64,000 nt of DNA, from the IMG/VR virus record IMGVR_UViG_3300048592_001371, positions 1 to 64,000 of that record; one strand, 5' to 3'. Shown here one piece after another: positions 53,603 through 61,908 of the stretch. Made by a program: the position numbers and the translations under genes. The notes beneath the pieces were generated by a model. It made no database searches and had not been told where the DNA came from. It saw only the letters and a program-made list of their open reading frames with translations. Within the stretch, counting starts at the first letter, position 1. Every line of letters starts with the position of its first letter. The DNA comes from a virus.

Positions 53603-54621
53603 AATTCCTCGTCTTCCAACCAATGCCGAATACGGCGCACAAAGGACTGGCCCAGACACAGGTGGTGATAGGGAACTGCAATTCTCCGATCTCTCGTCTG
53701 AACCGATTCAAGACAGGGGACGTGCTCGATTACAAGTGCGTCTACCCAATCTTGGATTTGCGGACGGATATCAAAATGGCGGATCCGTTCGCCGAGTTCG
53801 ACGCGGCAATGTTGGCCGCGGCCGGTCGTATTCGAGACTTCTCCGAGAAGAACAATGTTCCTGTTCACGTGATGTGGAGCGGCGGTCTAGACAGCACCTG
53901 TGCCTTGGTAGCCCTTGTTCGGGCTGGCGTCCGACCGGTTGTGTTCTTGCATGGATATTCGATCCACGAGAACCCAACAATGTTCTACCAATTCGTCAAG
54001 GACTACGAAGTAGCACACGTCCGAGACACGGACAGGCTGTTCTCCGGGGCCGTTGTTATGGGTGAAGCCGGGGATCAACTCTTTGGTTCGGACATGATGA
54101 TCAAAATGCACAGGCGAGACCTGTTCGCTCCGAATTGGAAGGACTCGATCATCAACAATCTGAAAGAACGCGGACGCAGTCTTCTGGATACATTCTTGCC
54201 TATAGTGGATGAATGTCCACGACAGATCGAGTGTGCGGCCGATTTCTTTTGGTGGTGGAACTTCTCGCAGAAGTCTCAAGCGGTAGCTCTGCGCTACTTG
54301 ATAAACGCGAAGGATCCGGCGGACGCGGCCACGCGCTGGAGCCCTATCTTCATGGACAAGCAAATCCAGGAATGGTCGTTGAACGCACCGAGAGAGGCAA
54401 AGATCGATCCAAGCGTTGGCGTACCTAGCTACAAGCTGGCCATTCGTCGGTTCATTTCCAAGTACGCCAGCCCAGATTATGTACTGCCTTCGAAGATAGG
54501 TAGTTTGTATCGGACAATGATCATCTCGCAGCACAAACACCCCGCACTCGATGAGAACTATAACAAGGTGTCTGCGCTCGATGTCGACAAGCAACTACAC
54601 GTGAATTGGAGCTTCGCCTAA
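53599..54621 (+). CDS. asparagine-synthetase-like amide ligase, copy 1
   Basis: A 340-residue protein with the synthetase half only of class-B asparagine synthetases. The PP-loop is SGGLDST (residues 94-100), GEAGDQLFG lies at 155-163, and a C-terminal SYKLAIRRFISKY segment leads to PSKIGS with the likely catalytic lysine. There is no N-terminal Cys glutaminase domain, so the amine must come from ammonia or another compound, as in beta-lactam synthetase-type and lasso-peptide cyclases. It is preceded by a helical-domain protein and followed by a radical SAM gene (TAATG overlap). Confidence 0.75.
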   Translation: MKFLVFQPMPNTAHKGLAQTQVVIGNCNSPISRLNRFKTGDVLDYKCVYPILDLRTDIKMADPFAEFDAAMLAAAGRIRDFSEKNNVPVHVMWSGGLDSTCALVALVRAGVRPVVFLHGYSIHENPTMFYQFVKDYEVAHVRDTDRLFSGAVVMGEAGDQLFGSDMMIKMHRRDLFAPNWKDSIINNLKERGRSLLDTFLPIVDECPRQIECAADFFWWWNFSQKSQAVALRYLINAKDPADAATRWSPIFMDKQIQEWSLNAPREAKIDPSVGVPSYKLAIRRFISKYASPDYVLPSKIGSLYRTMIISQHKHPALDENYNKVSALDVDKQLHVNWSFA

Positions 54622-56078
54622 TGCTGTTGGAGAACGTTGATCTACTGATCCTTAATGAGTTCTCTGATCCGTACTTCAAAGTGAGGTACTCGGGACCTTA
54701 CGTGCTTGCTTCGTACCTGCGTAATCGAGGATACCGTGTTCAAATACTCGACTATGTTTCGCATTTCACGGATGCTCAGTTGGTAAAGGCGCTACGAGTA
54801 TGCGTCGGCCCGAAAACGTTGGCTGTTGGCCTAGCCGGAACCTTCACGGTTTCCTTGAAGGCGACGTATTCGGCCAAGGATACGCCGGAGGCACGTACTG
54901 GATGGCCACTATGTCAGCCACGGCGCATCGACTTGTTCCTCGACACTGTACGGTCTATCAACCCAGAGACAAAGATCATCATGGGTGGGCATAGACACGG
55001 GTATGACTACCCGAGAGACGTGGACACCCTGTTCTTGGGGTTTTCCGAGGTATCTCTGTTCAATTACCTCGAGACTCTAAGAATAAACAACAGCTGGGTT
55101 CCCAAAGTCGTCCAGGAAGAAAAGCAAGAGGGTTGGAACAGAGACGTTTTTCTGTACTCGGAGGAGGACAACATCCTTCCCGGCGAGACGCTGCCTCTTG
55201 AGATTTCTCGCGGTTGTATTTTCAACTGCAAGTATTGCACGTATCCAAGACGCGGGGCGAAGGATTTCACCTACGTCAAAGACGAGGATGTGATACGTAC
55301 TCAACTGTCACACAACTATGACAAGTTCGGGGTTCTGAATTACACGCTGACGGATGACACACACAACGACACTGAAGAAAAACTGAAACGTCTCATTCGT
55401 GTTCAGAAGGAGTTGGGCATTCAAATACGCTATTCGGCGTATGCTCGTCTGGACCTCATTCATACCTTCCCACACACCGCGGACCTTCTATTCCAGGCCG
55501 GTATGCGTGGTCCCATGTTTGGCATCGAGACGCTGAATTGGGAAGCCGGGAAGATGATTGGCAAGGGCTTGCACCCAGACAAAGTCCGTGCGACATTGCA
55601 CCGACTACGCGCAGAATGGGGAGACGAAGTAGGCACGGAGGGGATGTTCATTCTCGGCTTGCCTAAGCAAAGTCGGTTAGACATGGTACGAATGGCCAAG
55701 GAACTGATGGATCCTTCGTTCCCTTTGCATTACGTGATTTTCTACGCCCTGATCATACAACCGTTGAAGGAAGACTCGGCCTTCAATCGAGAACCCGAGA
55801 AGTTTGGGTACGATACTTCAGTCAAAGCGGCGGGGAACTGGGTACGTGATGATGGTTTTACTGCTGACGAAGCGCGGCAGATGCAAATACTCTATACCAA
55901 TCAGATGATCGAGACGCAGCGAAACAAGTTTGGTGGTGTTCTACCGTTCTTGGTATCGAACGGTGGACGCTCTCTGCAAAGCATGATTGGAAAGCCATTG
56001 GAGTTGTCGCAGCGTGATTACATTGACGCGACACGCTACATGGAACGTTATCTAGCCAAGGTGTTTTCGGAGGACTAA
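54621..56078 (+). CDS. B12-type radical SAM enzyme, copy 3
   Basis: A 485-residue paralogue of copies 1 and 2 with the same start (MLLENVDLLILNE). Cluster ligands are C199, C203 and C206 in SRGCIFNCKYCTYPRR. The N-terminal domain includes YSGPYVLASYLRNRGYRVQI and KIIMGGHRHG. The ATG at 54621, on the TAATG overlap with the ligase gene, is chosen because it matches the starts of the other two copies; a start five codons upstream is also open. Confidence 0.85.
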   Translation: MLLENVDLLILNEFSDPYFKVRYSGPYVLASYLRNRGYRVQILDYVSHFTDAQLVKALRVCVGPKTLAVGLAGTFTVSLKATYSAKDTPEARTGWPLCQPRRIDLFLDTVRSINPETKIIMGGHRHGYDYPRDVDTLFLGFSEVSLFNYLETLRINNSWVPKVVQEEKQEGWNRDVFLYSEEDNILPGETLPLEISRGCIFNCKYCTYPRRGAKDFTYVKDEDVIRTQLSHNYDKFGVLNYTLTDDTHNDTEEKLKRLIRVQKELGIQIRYSAYARLDLIHTFPHTADLLFQAGMRGPMFGIETLNWEAGKMIGKGLHPDKVRATLHRLRAEWGDEVGTEGMFILGLPKQSRLDMVRMAKELMDPSFPLHYVIFYALIIQPLKEDSAFNREPEKFGYDTSVKAAGNWVRDDGFTADEARQMQILYTNQMIETQRNKFGGVLPFLVSNGGRSLQSMIGKPLELSQRDYIDATRYMERYLAKVFSED

Positions 56079-56942
56079 ATGTATTGGAACAGGTTGTTTG
56101 ACGACGTGGTTGACTTCACCCAGCATCGGTATTACTCACAGTTCGAGAATCTGAAATCCACGAACCCGCAGAATTTTCGCTGCGACCCACTAGCCCCGAG
56201 TCCTGTTCTTTTCTTGGGTTCCTGTGACATGGGTGGTCCTGTCAATAACGCAGACGAAGTGTGGCCGCGACGCGTGTATAGAAAACTATGTGAGTCGCAG
56301 GGGCGGTTCCCGTACATGGCTTTGTCCAAGATCAGCTCTGGACTAGAAGCCACGTTGCGTCGACTGTACATCTACTGCGAACTCGTAGGTCCGCCGAAAG
56401 TGCTCTATATGGTCATGCCTCGGCCAGTAAGCATTGAAATTCCTGTGAAGCGGTCGATGACAGATCCTCTCGTTGGAGTAACGGACATAGAGCGATACTT
56501 GACGTTCCTCGGCAAACTCCCAACAATCACAACCGAAGAGGTGTTCCTCTTCAAGAAGATTTCTGAGGTACTGATCGGTTTGTCTGAGAATGAGTCGTAC
56601 CAACTGTACCAGTTTGAAAAAGGGACCGCCTTCTTGCAGACGCTCTGTCGTTTGCACAATATCGAGTTACGCTGGACGCCCAATCTTAGTGCCACTGCCA
56701 TAGAGTACTACGCCAAATACTTTTCTCTGTTCCTGAGGGAGAATGATTTCATGCGGCAGACGTGTCTGGGTGTTGGCAAGGCTCTGGATTTCTCAGGCGA
56801 CGGATCTGTGGGCGACGAGACACAGGGCGTTATCGCTAATCTGATGCTGGATGGCAAACCCGGTGAATTTTCTCTAGACGCAACAAAGAAGCAGCTGGTC
56901 GAGAACTTGGAATTCAAACGCACAACCCTGGAGGAAAAATGA
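56079..56942 (+). CDS. SGNH-hydrolase-like protein
   Basis: A 287-residue protein. SPVLFLGSCDMGGPVNNADE followed by VWPRRVYRKL and VLYMVMPRPVSIEIP follows the layout of phage SGNH/GDSL-like proteins, where a GxS block, a WP segment and a late P-x-R segment recur. The catalytic histidine block near the C-terminus is not clear (DGSVGDETQGVIANLM has no His). It may be an esterase, an acyltransferase or an inactive binding protein. CGGAGGA precedes the ATG, and the stop overlaps the next gene. Confidence 0.35.
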   Translation: MYWNRLFDDVVDFTQHRYYSQFENLKSTNPQNFRCDPLAPSPVLFLGSCDMGGPVNNADEVWPRRVYRKLCESQGRFPYMALSKISSGLEATLRRLYIYCELVGPPKVLYMVMPRPVSIEIPVKRSMTDPLVGVTDIERYLTFLGKLPTITTEEVFLFKKISEVLIGLSENESYQLYQFEKGTAFLQTLCRLHNIELRWTPNLSATAIEYYAKYFSLFLRENDFMRQTCLGVGKALDFSGDGSVGDETQGVIANLMLDGKPGEFSLDATKKQLVENLEFKRTTLEEK

Positions 56943-57547
56943 TACCACTACACGTAGCAAATCTCAATACACGGGACTATGTCCATGGCACGTCTATCAT
57001 GACAGGGCTGACGCGCTTCCTACTAGAAAATCACGATACCGTAACGGAATTCACCTTCCGTCTGTACAAGAAGCTCCTGACTTTGCCGCTACTGAGCATT
57101 ACCGAGAAACAGGTCGACAATCCAAAGGACTACGTCGCTACGGGTTCCTTCATGGGAAACGGCTCGCAATGGTTCTTCCAAATTCAGCCTTCAGTCCTTC
57201 CCGTGGAGCACGTTCTGCACATTGACGAGTCCGCTCTAGTAAATAGGATAGAACTGAGAGGAGACAGGTACGTCATAGACGTTGAAGAAAAAGACGACGT
57301 CTTTGTCACCTGGAATGCCATATCAAAGACGCACAACCTGAGAGTGTTCAGCGAGCTCGGCGTGACAAAGCCGGGTGGCCAGACATGGCTAACAGGACAA
57401 ACATTCAAAGACTTGTCCTTCTTGAGAACTCGGCCTGCGACATTGGGAAATTCGGTCGCGTTTCAGAGACTGTCCGAGCGCTGTATCAAACATGACATGT
57501 ACTACGACGAGGCAATAGTCGGAGACAAGACTATAGTCTATGCCTAA
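56939..57547 (+). CDS. hypothetical protein of enzyme block
   Basis: A 202-residue protein of unknown function starting MIPLHVANLNTRDYVHGTSI. Two Trp-containing beta stretches (GSQWFFQIQPSVLPVEHVL, KPGGQTWLTGQTFKDLSF) suggest a mainly beta, possibly double-psi or cupin-like fold, though no metal motif is visible. It is coupled to the SGNH-like gene by ATGA. No family recognised. Confidence 0.5.
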   Translation: MIPLHVANLNTRDYVHGTSIMTGLTRFLLENHDTVTEFTFRLYKKLLTLPLLSITEKQVDNPKDYVATGSFMGNGSQWFFQIQPSVLPVEHVLHIDESALVNRIELRGDRYVIDVEEKDDVFVTWNAISKTHNLRVFSELGVTKPGGQTWLTGQTFKDLSFLRTRPATLGNSVAFQRLSERCIKHDMYYDEAIVGDKTIVYA

Positions 57548-57556
57548 GGGGACATA

Positions 57557-58165
57557 ATGCTGCAACTTGCTATCGATGTGACGGATGGTACGGTCATATA
57601 TGCCTTACCGGATGCGTACCGAATCTGCATGCCCAAATTGCGGACATGGATAGAAAACATCATACTCGATGTTCGGCTTCCCAAGGATTTCCCGATACGC
57701 GCATTAGGTTCACAGAATTTTGTCCGTATAGGGCTGGAAATTCAACGACGGGTGGATAGCGTCCCGGAAGCAGCTATGCTTCTGAATCTGAAATACCACT
57801 CCGTGGACAAAGTGAACATGCTGGTTAATGGACATCGCTTTGCAACGATGAACAAGTTGCTGTTGCAACCACGAGTGTACGAGCTAAAAATAGCGGAGGC
57901 TGAAGCCGTATTGAAGTCGGGCTCCAGTTTGGAGCCCGTAGAAAACGCGCCTATGCTGATAGAGGAAGCAAAAGCGCGGGGCCTATCTGTACGAGATGTT
58001 GCCAAGACTGTTCTACTGGCCAGAGACGATCAGGACGACATGCTGAAAAGGACGGAAGGTATGCGAATATCCGCCACTATTCGCATCTCCGAGGCAAAAA
58101 CACCGCAAGAGGTTTTCGAGATAATGTCGGGCTTCGAGGAAAGTTTCCACAACCGAGGCCTATGA
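57557..58165 (+). CDS. helical-domain family protein, copy 3
   Basis: A 202-residue protein clearly homologous to copy 4 at 59166: both have LAxDxxDxTxIYAxPxxYR, an LPxxFPIRxLxSQxFV stretch, ALLNxKYxxxD, and NGxRFAxxNKLLxQxRxYExK. The C-terminal helical domain runs to TPQEVFEIM. It overlaps the following asparagine-synthetase-like gene by ATGA. GGGGA precedes the ATG. Unknown role; the fixed pairing with the ligase is the main clue. Confidence 0.55.
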   Translation: MLQLAIDVTDGTVIYALPDAYRICMPKLRTWIENIILDVRLPKDFPIRALGSQNFVRIGLEIQRRVDSVPEAAMLLNLKYHSVDKVNMLVNGHRFATMNKLLLQPRVYELKIAEAEAVLKSGSSLEPVENAPMLIEEAKARGLSVRDVAKTVLLARDDQDDMLKRTEGMRISATIRISEAKTPQEVFEIMSGFEESFHNRGL

Positions 58166-59169
58166 TGAGACCGTTGATCTACATAGGTACTCCTAGATAT
58201 CGAAACAGGGTTTTGCGTACTCTGTACCAAGTTCTGCATATCGACGTACCGATGTCTCGTTGTGCTTATCAGGAGTGCAACGTCGTCCCAGTCAGTCATG
58301 CTTTCCCTTTGATGTCCGAACATCGAATAGCGCCGTGTGCCCAGCCGCTTTATGAATTAGAACGCTTGGTCCTAGACAGGGCGACACAGCTTGTGTCGGA
58401 ATCGTCTCAGACGGGAAGGCCCATTTGCGTTAAATACTCCGGTGGTCTGGATAGTATGTTGGCACTCCTGGCCTTCGAACGAATTTCCGCAGAATACAAA
58501 GTCTTCCTGACGCCCAACTCCATCAAAGAAAATCCCACCGTCTTCAAAAAGTTCATTGCCCATCGTGAGTATTTTCACGCGAACGACCCTTCTGTCTTTG
58601 ACGGGCTCGTGATAACAGGAGACGGAGGGGATGCTCTATTTCTAGACGCTATCGTTAAAGGGCCGCAGATGAGGCATGGCGATGCGGTATTGGACTGGGA
58701 CTGGAAAGACGGTTTCGTGAAGGGTATGTGGGGCACGCCAGAAGAGAACAAGTTTGTCTTGGGACTACTAGAGCCGGCGATGCACGATTGTCCCTGGCCA
58801 GTGAAGACGGTTCGGGACTTCTTCGCTTGGACTGGCCTAGCGATCTTCTACCAACCGGAAGTATTGCGTTGGCTTCCTACACTACAGGATCCAAAGAAGA
58901 ACTGGCCTTGGGTCCGGCCGTTCTTTGCAACGAAGGAATTCGTGGAGTGGTCTCTTGGGCAAGAGCCGAAAATCAAGTATCCAAGTACGTCTGACTACAA
59001 ACCAACATTCCGAAAACTGTGTGAGAAATTTTCGGGACTGGATCTATCGGACATGAGGAAAGACTTCTCGCTAGGTAAGACGAGGGGTGCTGCTCCTATG
59101 GTGGTAGGCGTGATGGAAGACTTGACACACGTCACCACCGAAGGAATCGAAAAACTGGTAAAGGAATGA
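58162..59169 (+). CDS. asparagine-synthetase-like amide ligase, copy 2
   Basis: A 335-residue synthetase-only asparagine synthetase homologue. It has SGGLDS at 93-98, GDGGDALF at 153-160 and a C-terminal YKPTFRKLCEKFSGLDLSD-MRKDF segment that holds the catalytic lysine position. The N-terminus carries PMSRCAYQECNVVPV in place of the glutaminase domain, nearly the same as copy 3. It lies between two helical-domain genes and overlaps both. A second ATG follows directly and could also serve as start. Confidence 0.78.
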   Translation: MMRPLIYIGTPRYRNRVLRTLYQVLHIDVPMSRCAYQECNVVPVSHAFPLMSEHRIAPCAQPLYELERLVLDRATQLVSESSQTGRPICVKYSGGLDSMLALLAFERISAEYKVFLTPNSIKENPTVFKKFIAHREYFHANDPSVFDGLVITGDGGDALFLDAIVKGPQMRHGDAVLDWDWKDGFVKGMWGTPEENKFVLGLLEPAMHDCPWPVKTVRDFFAWTGLAIFYQPEVLRWLPTLQDPKKNWPWVRPFFATKEFVEWSLGQEPKIKYPSTSDYKPTFRKLCEKFSGLDLSDMRKDFSLGKTRGAAPMVVGVMEDLTHVTTEGIEKLVKE

Positions 59170-59801
59170 ATATGGGCGCTCCGAATCTCTATCAACTCGC
59201 GGTTGATACACACGACAATACCATCATCTATGCGATGCCGGAAAGTTATCGGTTGTCCCTGCCAGATTTGAGAACCTGGGTGGAGAACAAACTGTTCTAC
59301 GGAAGCTTGCCTGAAGGCTTTCCAATACGCAATCTGGATAGTCAAAAGTTTGTGCTATCTGAGGGAAAGGTCCTAGCACGGAAGGACGAGGTTCGGGAAG
59401 GTGTCGCTTTGCTGAACGTGAAGTATTGGGCGATCGATCAGGTTCTAATGATCATCAACGGACAACGCTTCGCGGTAACAAACAAGCTGTTGATGCAGGA
59501 TAGGATATACGAGGCAAAGGTCGAGGAAGCGCGTCTGATTCTGGCAAGACAAGACGAGGAGCTCAGGAAGTCACACTTTGAGACATCTTGTCCTATGCTG
59601 TATGCTGAGTCCGAGGACAAAGGACTGAGTCTAAACGTCGTAGCAAAAACAGTGATGGTAGCATACGAAGAACAAATGTCTCGCTTGAAGAAAACGGAGA
59701 TCATGCGAATGGCGATAACGAACAAAATCGCCAATGCCGAGACAGAGGAACAAGTTCGGGCTCTGTTGAAGGACGTCAAACTCTATTTCTACACGAGATG
59801 A
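59166..59801 (+). CDS. helical-domain family protein, copy 4
   Basis: A 211-residue paralogue of copy 3, with LYQLAVDTHDNTIIYAMPES, LPEGFPIRNLDSQKFVL and GVALLNVKYWAIDQVLMIIN. The C-terminal helices (YEAKVEEARLILARQDEELR, LNVVAKTVMVAYEEQMSRLK, AETEEQVRALLKDVKL) match the phage tail-associated type. Its start overlaps the stop of ligase copy 2, and its stop overlaps the start of copy 3; an ATG two codons later is an alternative start. Confidence 0.55.
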   Translation: MNMGAPNLYQLAVDTHDNTIIYAMPESYRLSLPDLRTWVENKLFYGSLPEGFPIRNLDSQKFVLSEGKVLARKDEVREGVALLNVKYWAIDQVLMIINGQRFAVTNKLLMQDRIYEAKVEEARLILARQDEELRKSHFETSCPMLYAESEDKGLSLNVVAKTVMVAYEEQMSRLKKTEIMRMAITNKIANAETEEQVRALLKDVKLYFYTR

Positions 59802-60805
59802 AACTCCTCAGCTACCACAACAATCCGATGTTCAAGAACAGGACGTTGAATACATTCTTCAACGTGCTCAACGTCGAGGCACCTATGTCTAGGTGTTCTT
59901 ACCAAGGATGCAATGTCCTACCTGTTCATCACTTGTTGCCTCCAATGTCGGAGTATGCAATACGTGTCGTTTCGCAGCCGGGTGCCGAGCTGGAGACGAT
60001 AGTCGAAGCAAGGGTGCGCGAGCTGGTCAACGAAGCACGCCAATTTGATCTGCCAATTCACCTCAAGTACTCTGGTGGTTTGGACAGCCTGCTCGTGCTG
60101 CTCATGTTACATAGGTGTGACGCGGATTTCGTTGTCTATCTGACTCCCGATTCCATCAAAGAGAACCAAGACGTATTCAAGAGATATGTCTCGAACCGAG
60201 ATTTCAAACACGTCAATTGTCCTAGTCTGTTCGACGGACTGATAATTTCAGGAGACGGGGCCGATGCTCTGTTCATAGACATGCTGGCAACAAGCGTAGT
60301 TTCCAAACACGGAGAGACGTCCTTGGATTGGAAATGGGAAGAAGGCTTTGTGAAAGGCATGTACGGAACGGAACAAGAGAACAACGAAGTGCTCGAATTG
60401 CTCTTTCCCGCTCTCGACGAATGTCCTTGGGAGGTAGAGACAGTTCGGGACTTCTTCGCTTGGACTGGCCTAGCGATCTTCTACCAGCACGAGACGTATC
60501 GTTGGCTTCCGACCATGCCTAATCCGGCAGAGAATTTCGCGCGCTTCCGACCGTTCTTTCCAACGAAGGATTTCGTCGAATGGTCTTTGGGACAGGAAAC
60601 GAAGGCCAAGTTTCCGAGCTTCACCGATTACAAACCGGCATTTAGGAAGCTGTGCGAAAAGCTAACGGGTCTTGACTTTTCCTACATGCGGAAAGACTTT
60701 TCGCTGTGGAAGACCGTAGCAGGTAATCGTCTGCATCCCGGTGTCAAAGATGATCTCTCGATTGCAACTATCGAAGAAATAGAACAGGCCGCTATCTATC
60801 CATGA
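59798..60805 (+). CDS. asparagine-synthetase-like amide ligase, copy 3
   Basis: A 335-residue paralogue of copy 2 with SGGLDS at 92-97, GDGADALF at 152-159, TVRDFFAWTGLAIFYQHETY and the C-terminal YKPAFRKLCEKLTG then MRKDFSLWK. The DNA of copies 2 and 3 is also similar around the TVRDFFAWTGLAIFYQ region, so the duplication is fairly recent. It overlaps the PLP decarboxylase by ATGA, which could supply the amine it uses. Confidence 0.78.
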   Translation: MKLLSYHNNPMFKNRTLNTFFNVLNVEAPMSRCSYQGCNVLPVHHLLPPMSEYAIRVVSQPGAELETIVEARVRELVNEARQFDLPIHLKYSGGLDSLLVLLMLHRCDADFVVYLTPDSIKENQDVFKRYVSNRDFKHVNCPSLFDGLIISGDGADALFIDMLATSVVSKHGETSLDWKWEEGFVKGMYGTEQENNEVLELLFPALDECPWEVETVRDFFAWTGLAIFYQHETYRWLPTMPNPAENFARFRPFFPTKDFVEWSLGQETKAKFPSFTDYKPAFRKLCEKLTGLDFSYMRKDFSLWKTVAGNRLHPGVKDDLSIATIEEIEQAAIYP

Positions 60806-61908
60806 CCGCAAATCTTCTCGATATGTACAAGCCCTTCGTCGAGGACTATCAAGGACCGTGTCTTGTCATCGACCGGGCCTCGATTTTCGAGCGCATAAAA
60901 CGCTTCCTTCGCGCGGTGCCGAACGTCCTCCCGTATTATGCAATGAAGGCGAACCCGCATCCCGGTGTTCTACAGACGGTTTCGGACGCGGGTATAAACT
61001 TTGACGTTGCCTCGGCAGACGAGATTCTCTTGCTGGAGCGTACTGGTCTGAACGTGCGTCATGTGCTGTTCAGCAATCCTGTCAAGAAACCAAGCGACAT
61101 CGCTTACGCAGCTTGGAATGGCATTCAGAACTATGCAATAGATAGCCAAGAGGAAATGTTCAAGATACTGTCTATCGTGCCGCACGCCAAGATGTACGTT
61201 CGTTTGTCTTTGCCACCCAGCACCGCGGATTCCCCACTCAATGACAAATTCGGTATTGACTTGTATGAGCTAGAAGGCCTGCTCCGGATAGCTAAAACGG
61301 TCAAGGCGGACATCTGTGGAGTAACATTCCACGTTGGCTCTCAATGTCGCTATCTCGACAGTTGGGGAGACGCTATAGGAATTGCTCTCAAAGCCGGCGA
61401 GATGCTTCTGCGCGAAGGCTTTCGGTTCGAGTTGCTCAACCTGGGTGGCGGCTTTCCCGTTTCCTACACGCGTCCAATACCTGAGATCGAAGACATTGGT
61501 CTGGTGCTGGATAGGCTGTTGCAAGATCTGCCGAAAGAAACACGAGTGGTTGCCGAGCCGGGACGACACCTGGTTGCGGAATCAGGCATGCTGATCTGCC
61601 AAGTAATAGCAACCTCTACGAGGAAGGGTACTCGTTGGGCCTACTTGGATGTCGGTACATACAACGGATTGGTAGAAACGATCCAAGGCGTTGAGTGTAA
61701 TTTCTGCTATACGCAAGAAGGCGACACGGATCTTTGGAATGTAGCGGGTCCAACGTGTGATTCAAACGACATCATGTCTAAGAGGGTCCGTCTACCCCGG
61801 AATCTGGCAACTGGAGATTTTCTCTATGTGCCGAATGCCGGGGCCTATTCGGTAGCCAGTGCAAGTACATTCTGCGGAGCACACATTCCGGAGGTTATCC
61901 TATTGTGA
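60802..61908 (+). CDS. PLP decarboxylase, ornithine/diaminopimelate type
   Basis: A 368-residue alanine-racemase-fold decarboxylase. PLP-binding Lys49 lies in YYAMKANPHP, with HVGSQC at 177-182, GGGFP at 215-219, EPGRHLVAES at 252-261, GPTCDSND at 316-323 and AGAYS at 346-350. The GPTCDS form fits ornithine or lysine decarboxylases better than diaminopimelate decarboxylase. The expected product is a di- or polyamine such as putrescine, but a peptide-linked or modified substrate cannot be excluded. It overlaps both the ligase before and the APS kinase after it. Confidence 0.85.
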   Translation: MTANLLDMYKPFVEDYQGPCLVIDRASIFERIKRFLRAVPNVLPYYAMKANPHPGVLQTVSDAGINFDVASADEILLLERTGLNVRHVLFSNPVKKPSDIAYAAWNGIQNYAIDSQEEMFKILSIVPHAKMYVRLSLPPSTADSPLNDKFGIDLYELEGLLRIAKTVKADICGVTFHVGSQCRYLDSWGDAIGIALKAGEMLLREGFRFELLNLGGGFPVSYTRPIPEIEDIGLVLDRLLQDLPKETRVVAEPGRHLVAESGMLICQVIATSTRKGTRWAYLDVGTYNGLVETIQGVECNFCYTQEGDTDLWNVAGPTCDSNDIMSKRVRLPRNLATGDFLYVPNAGAYSVASASTFCGAHIPEVILL

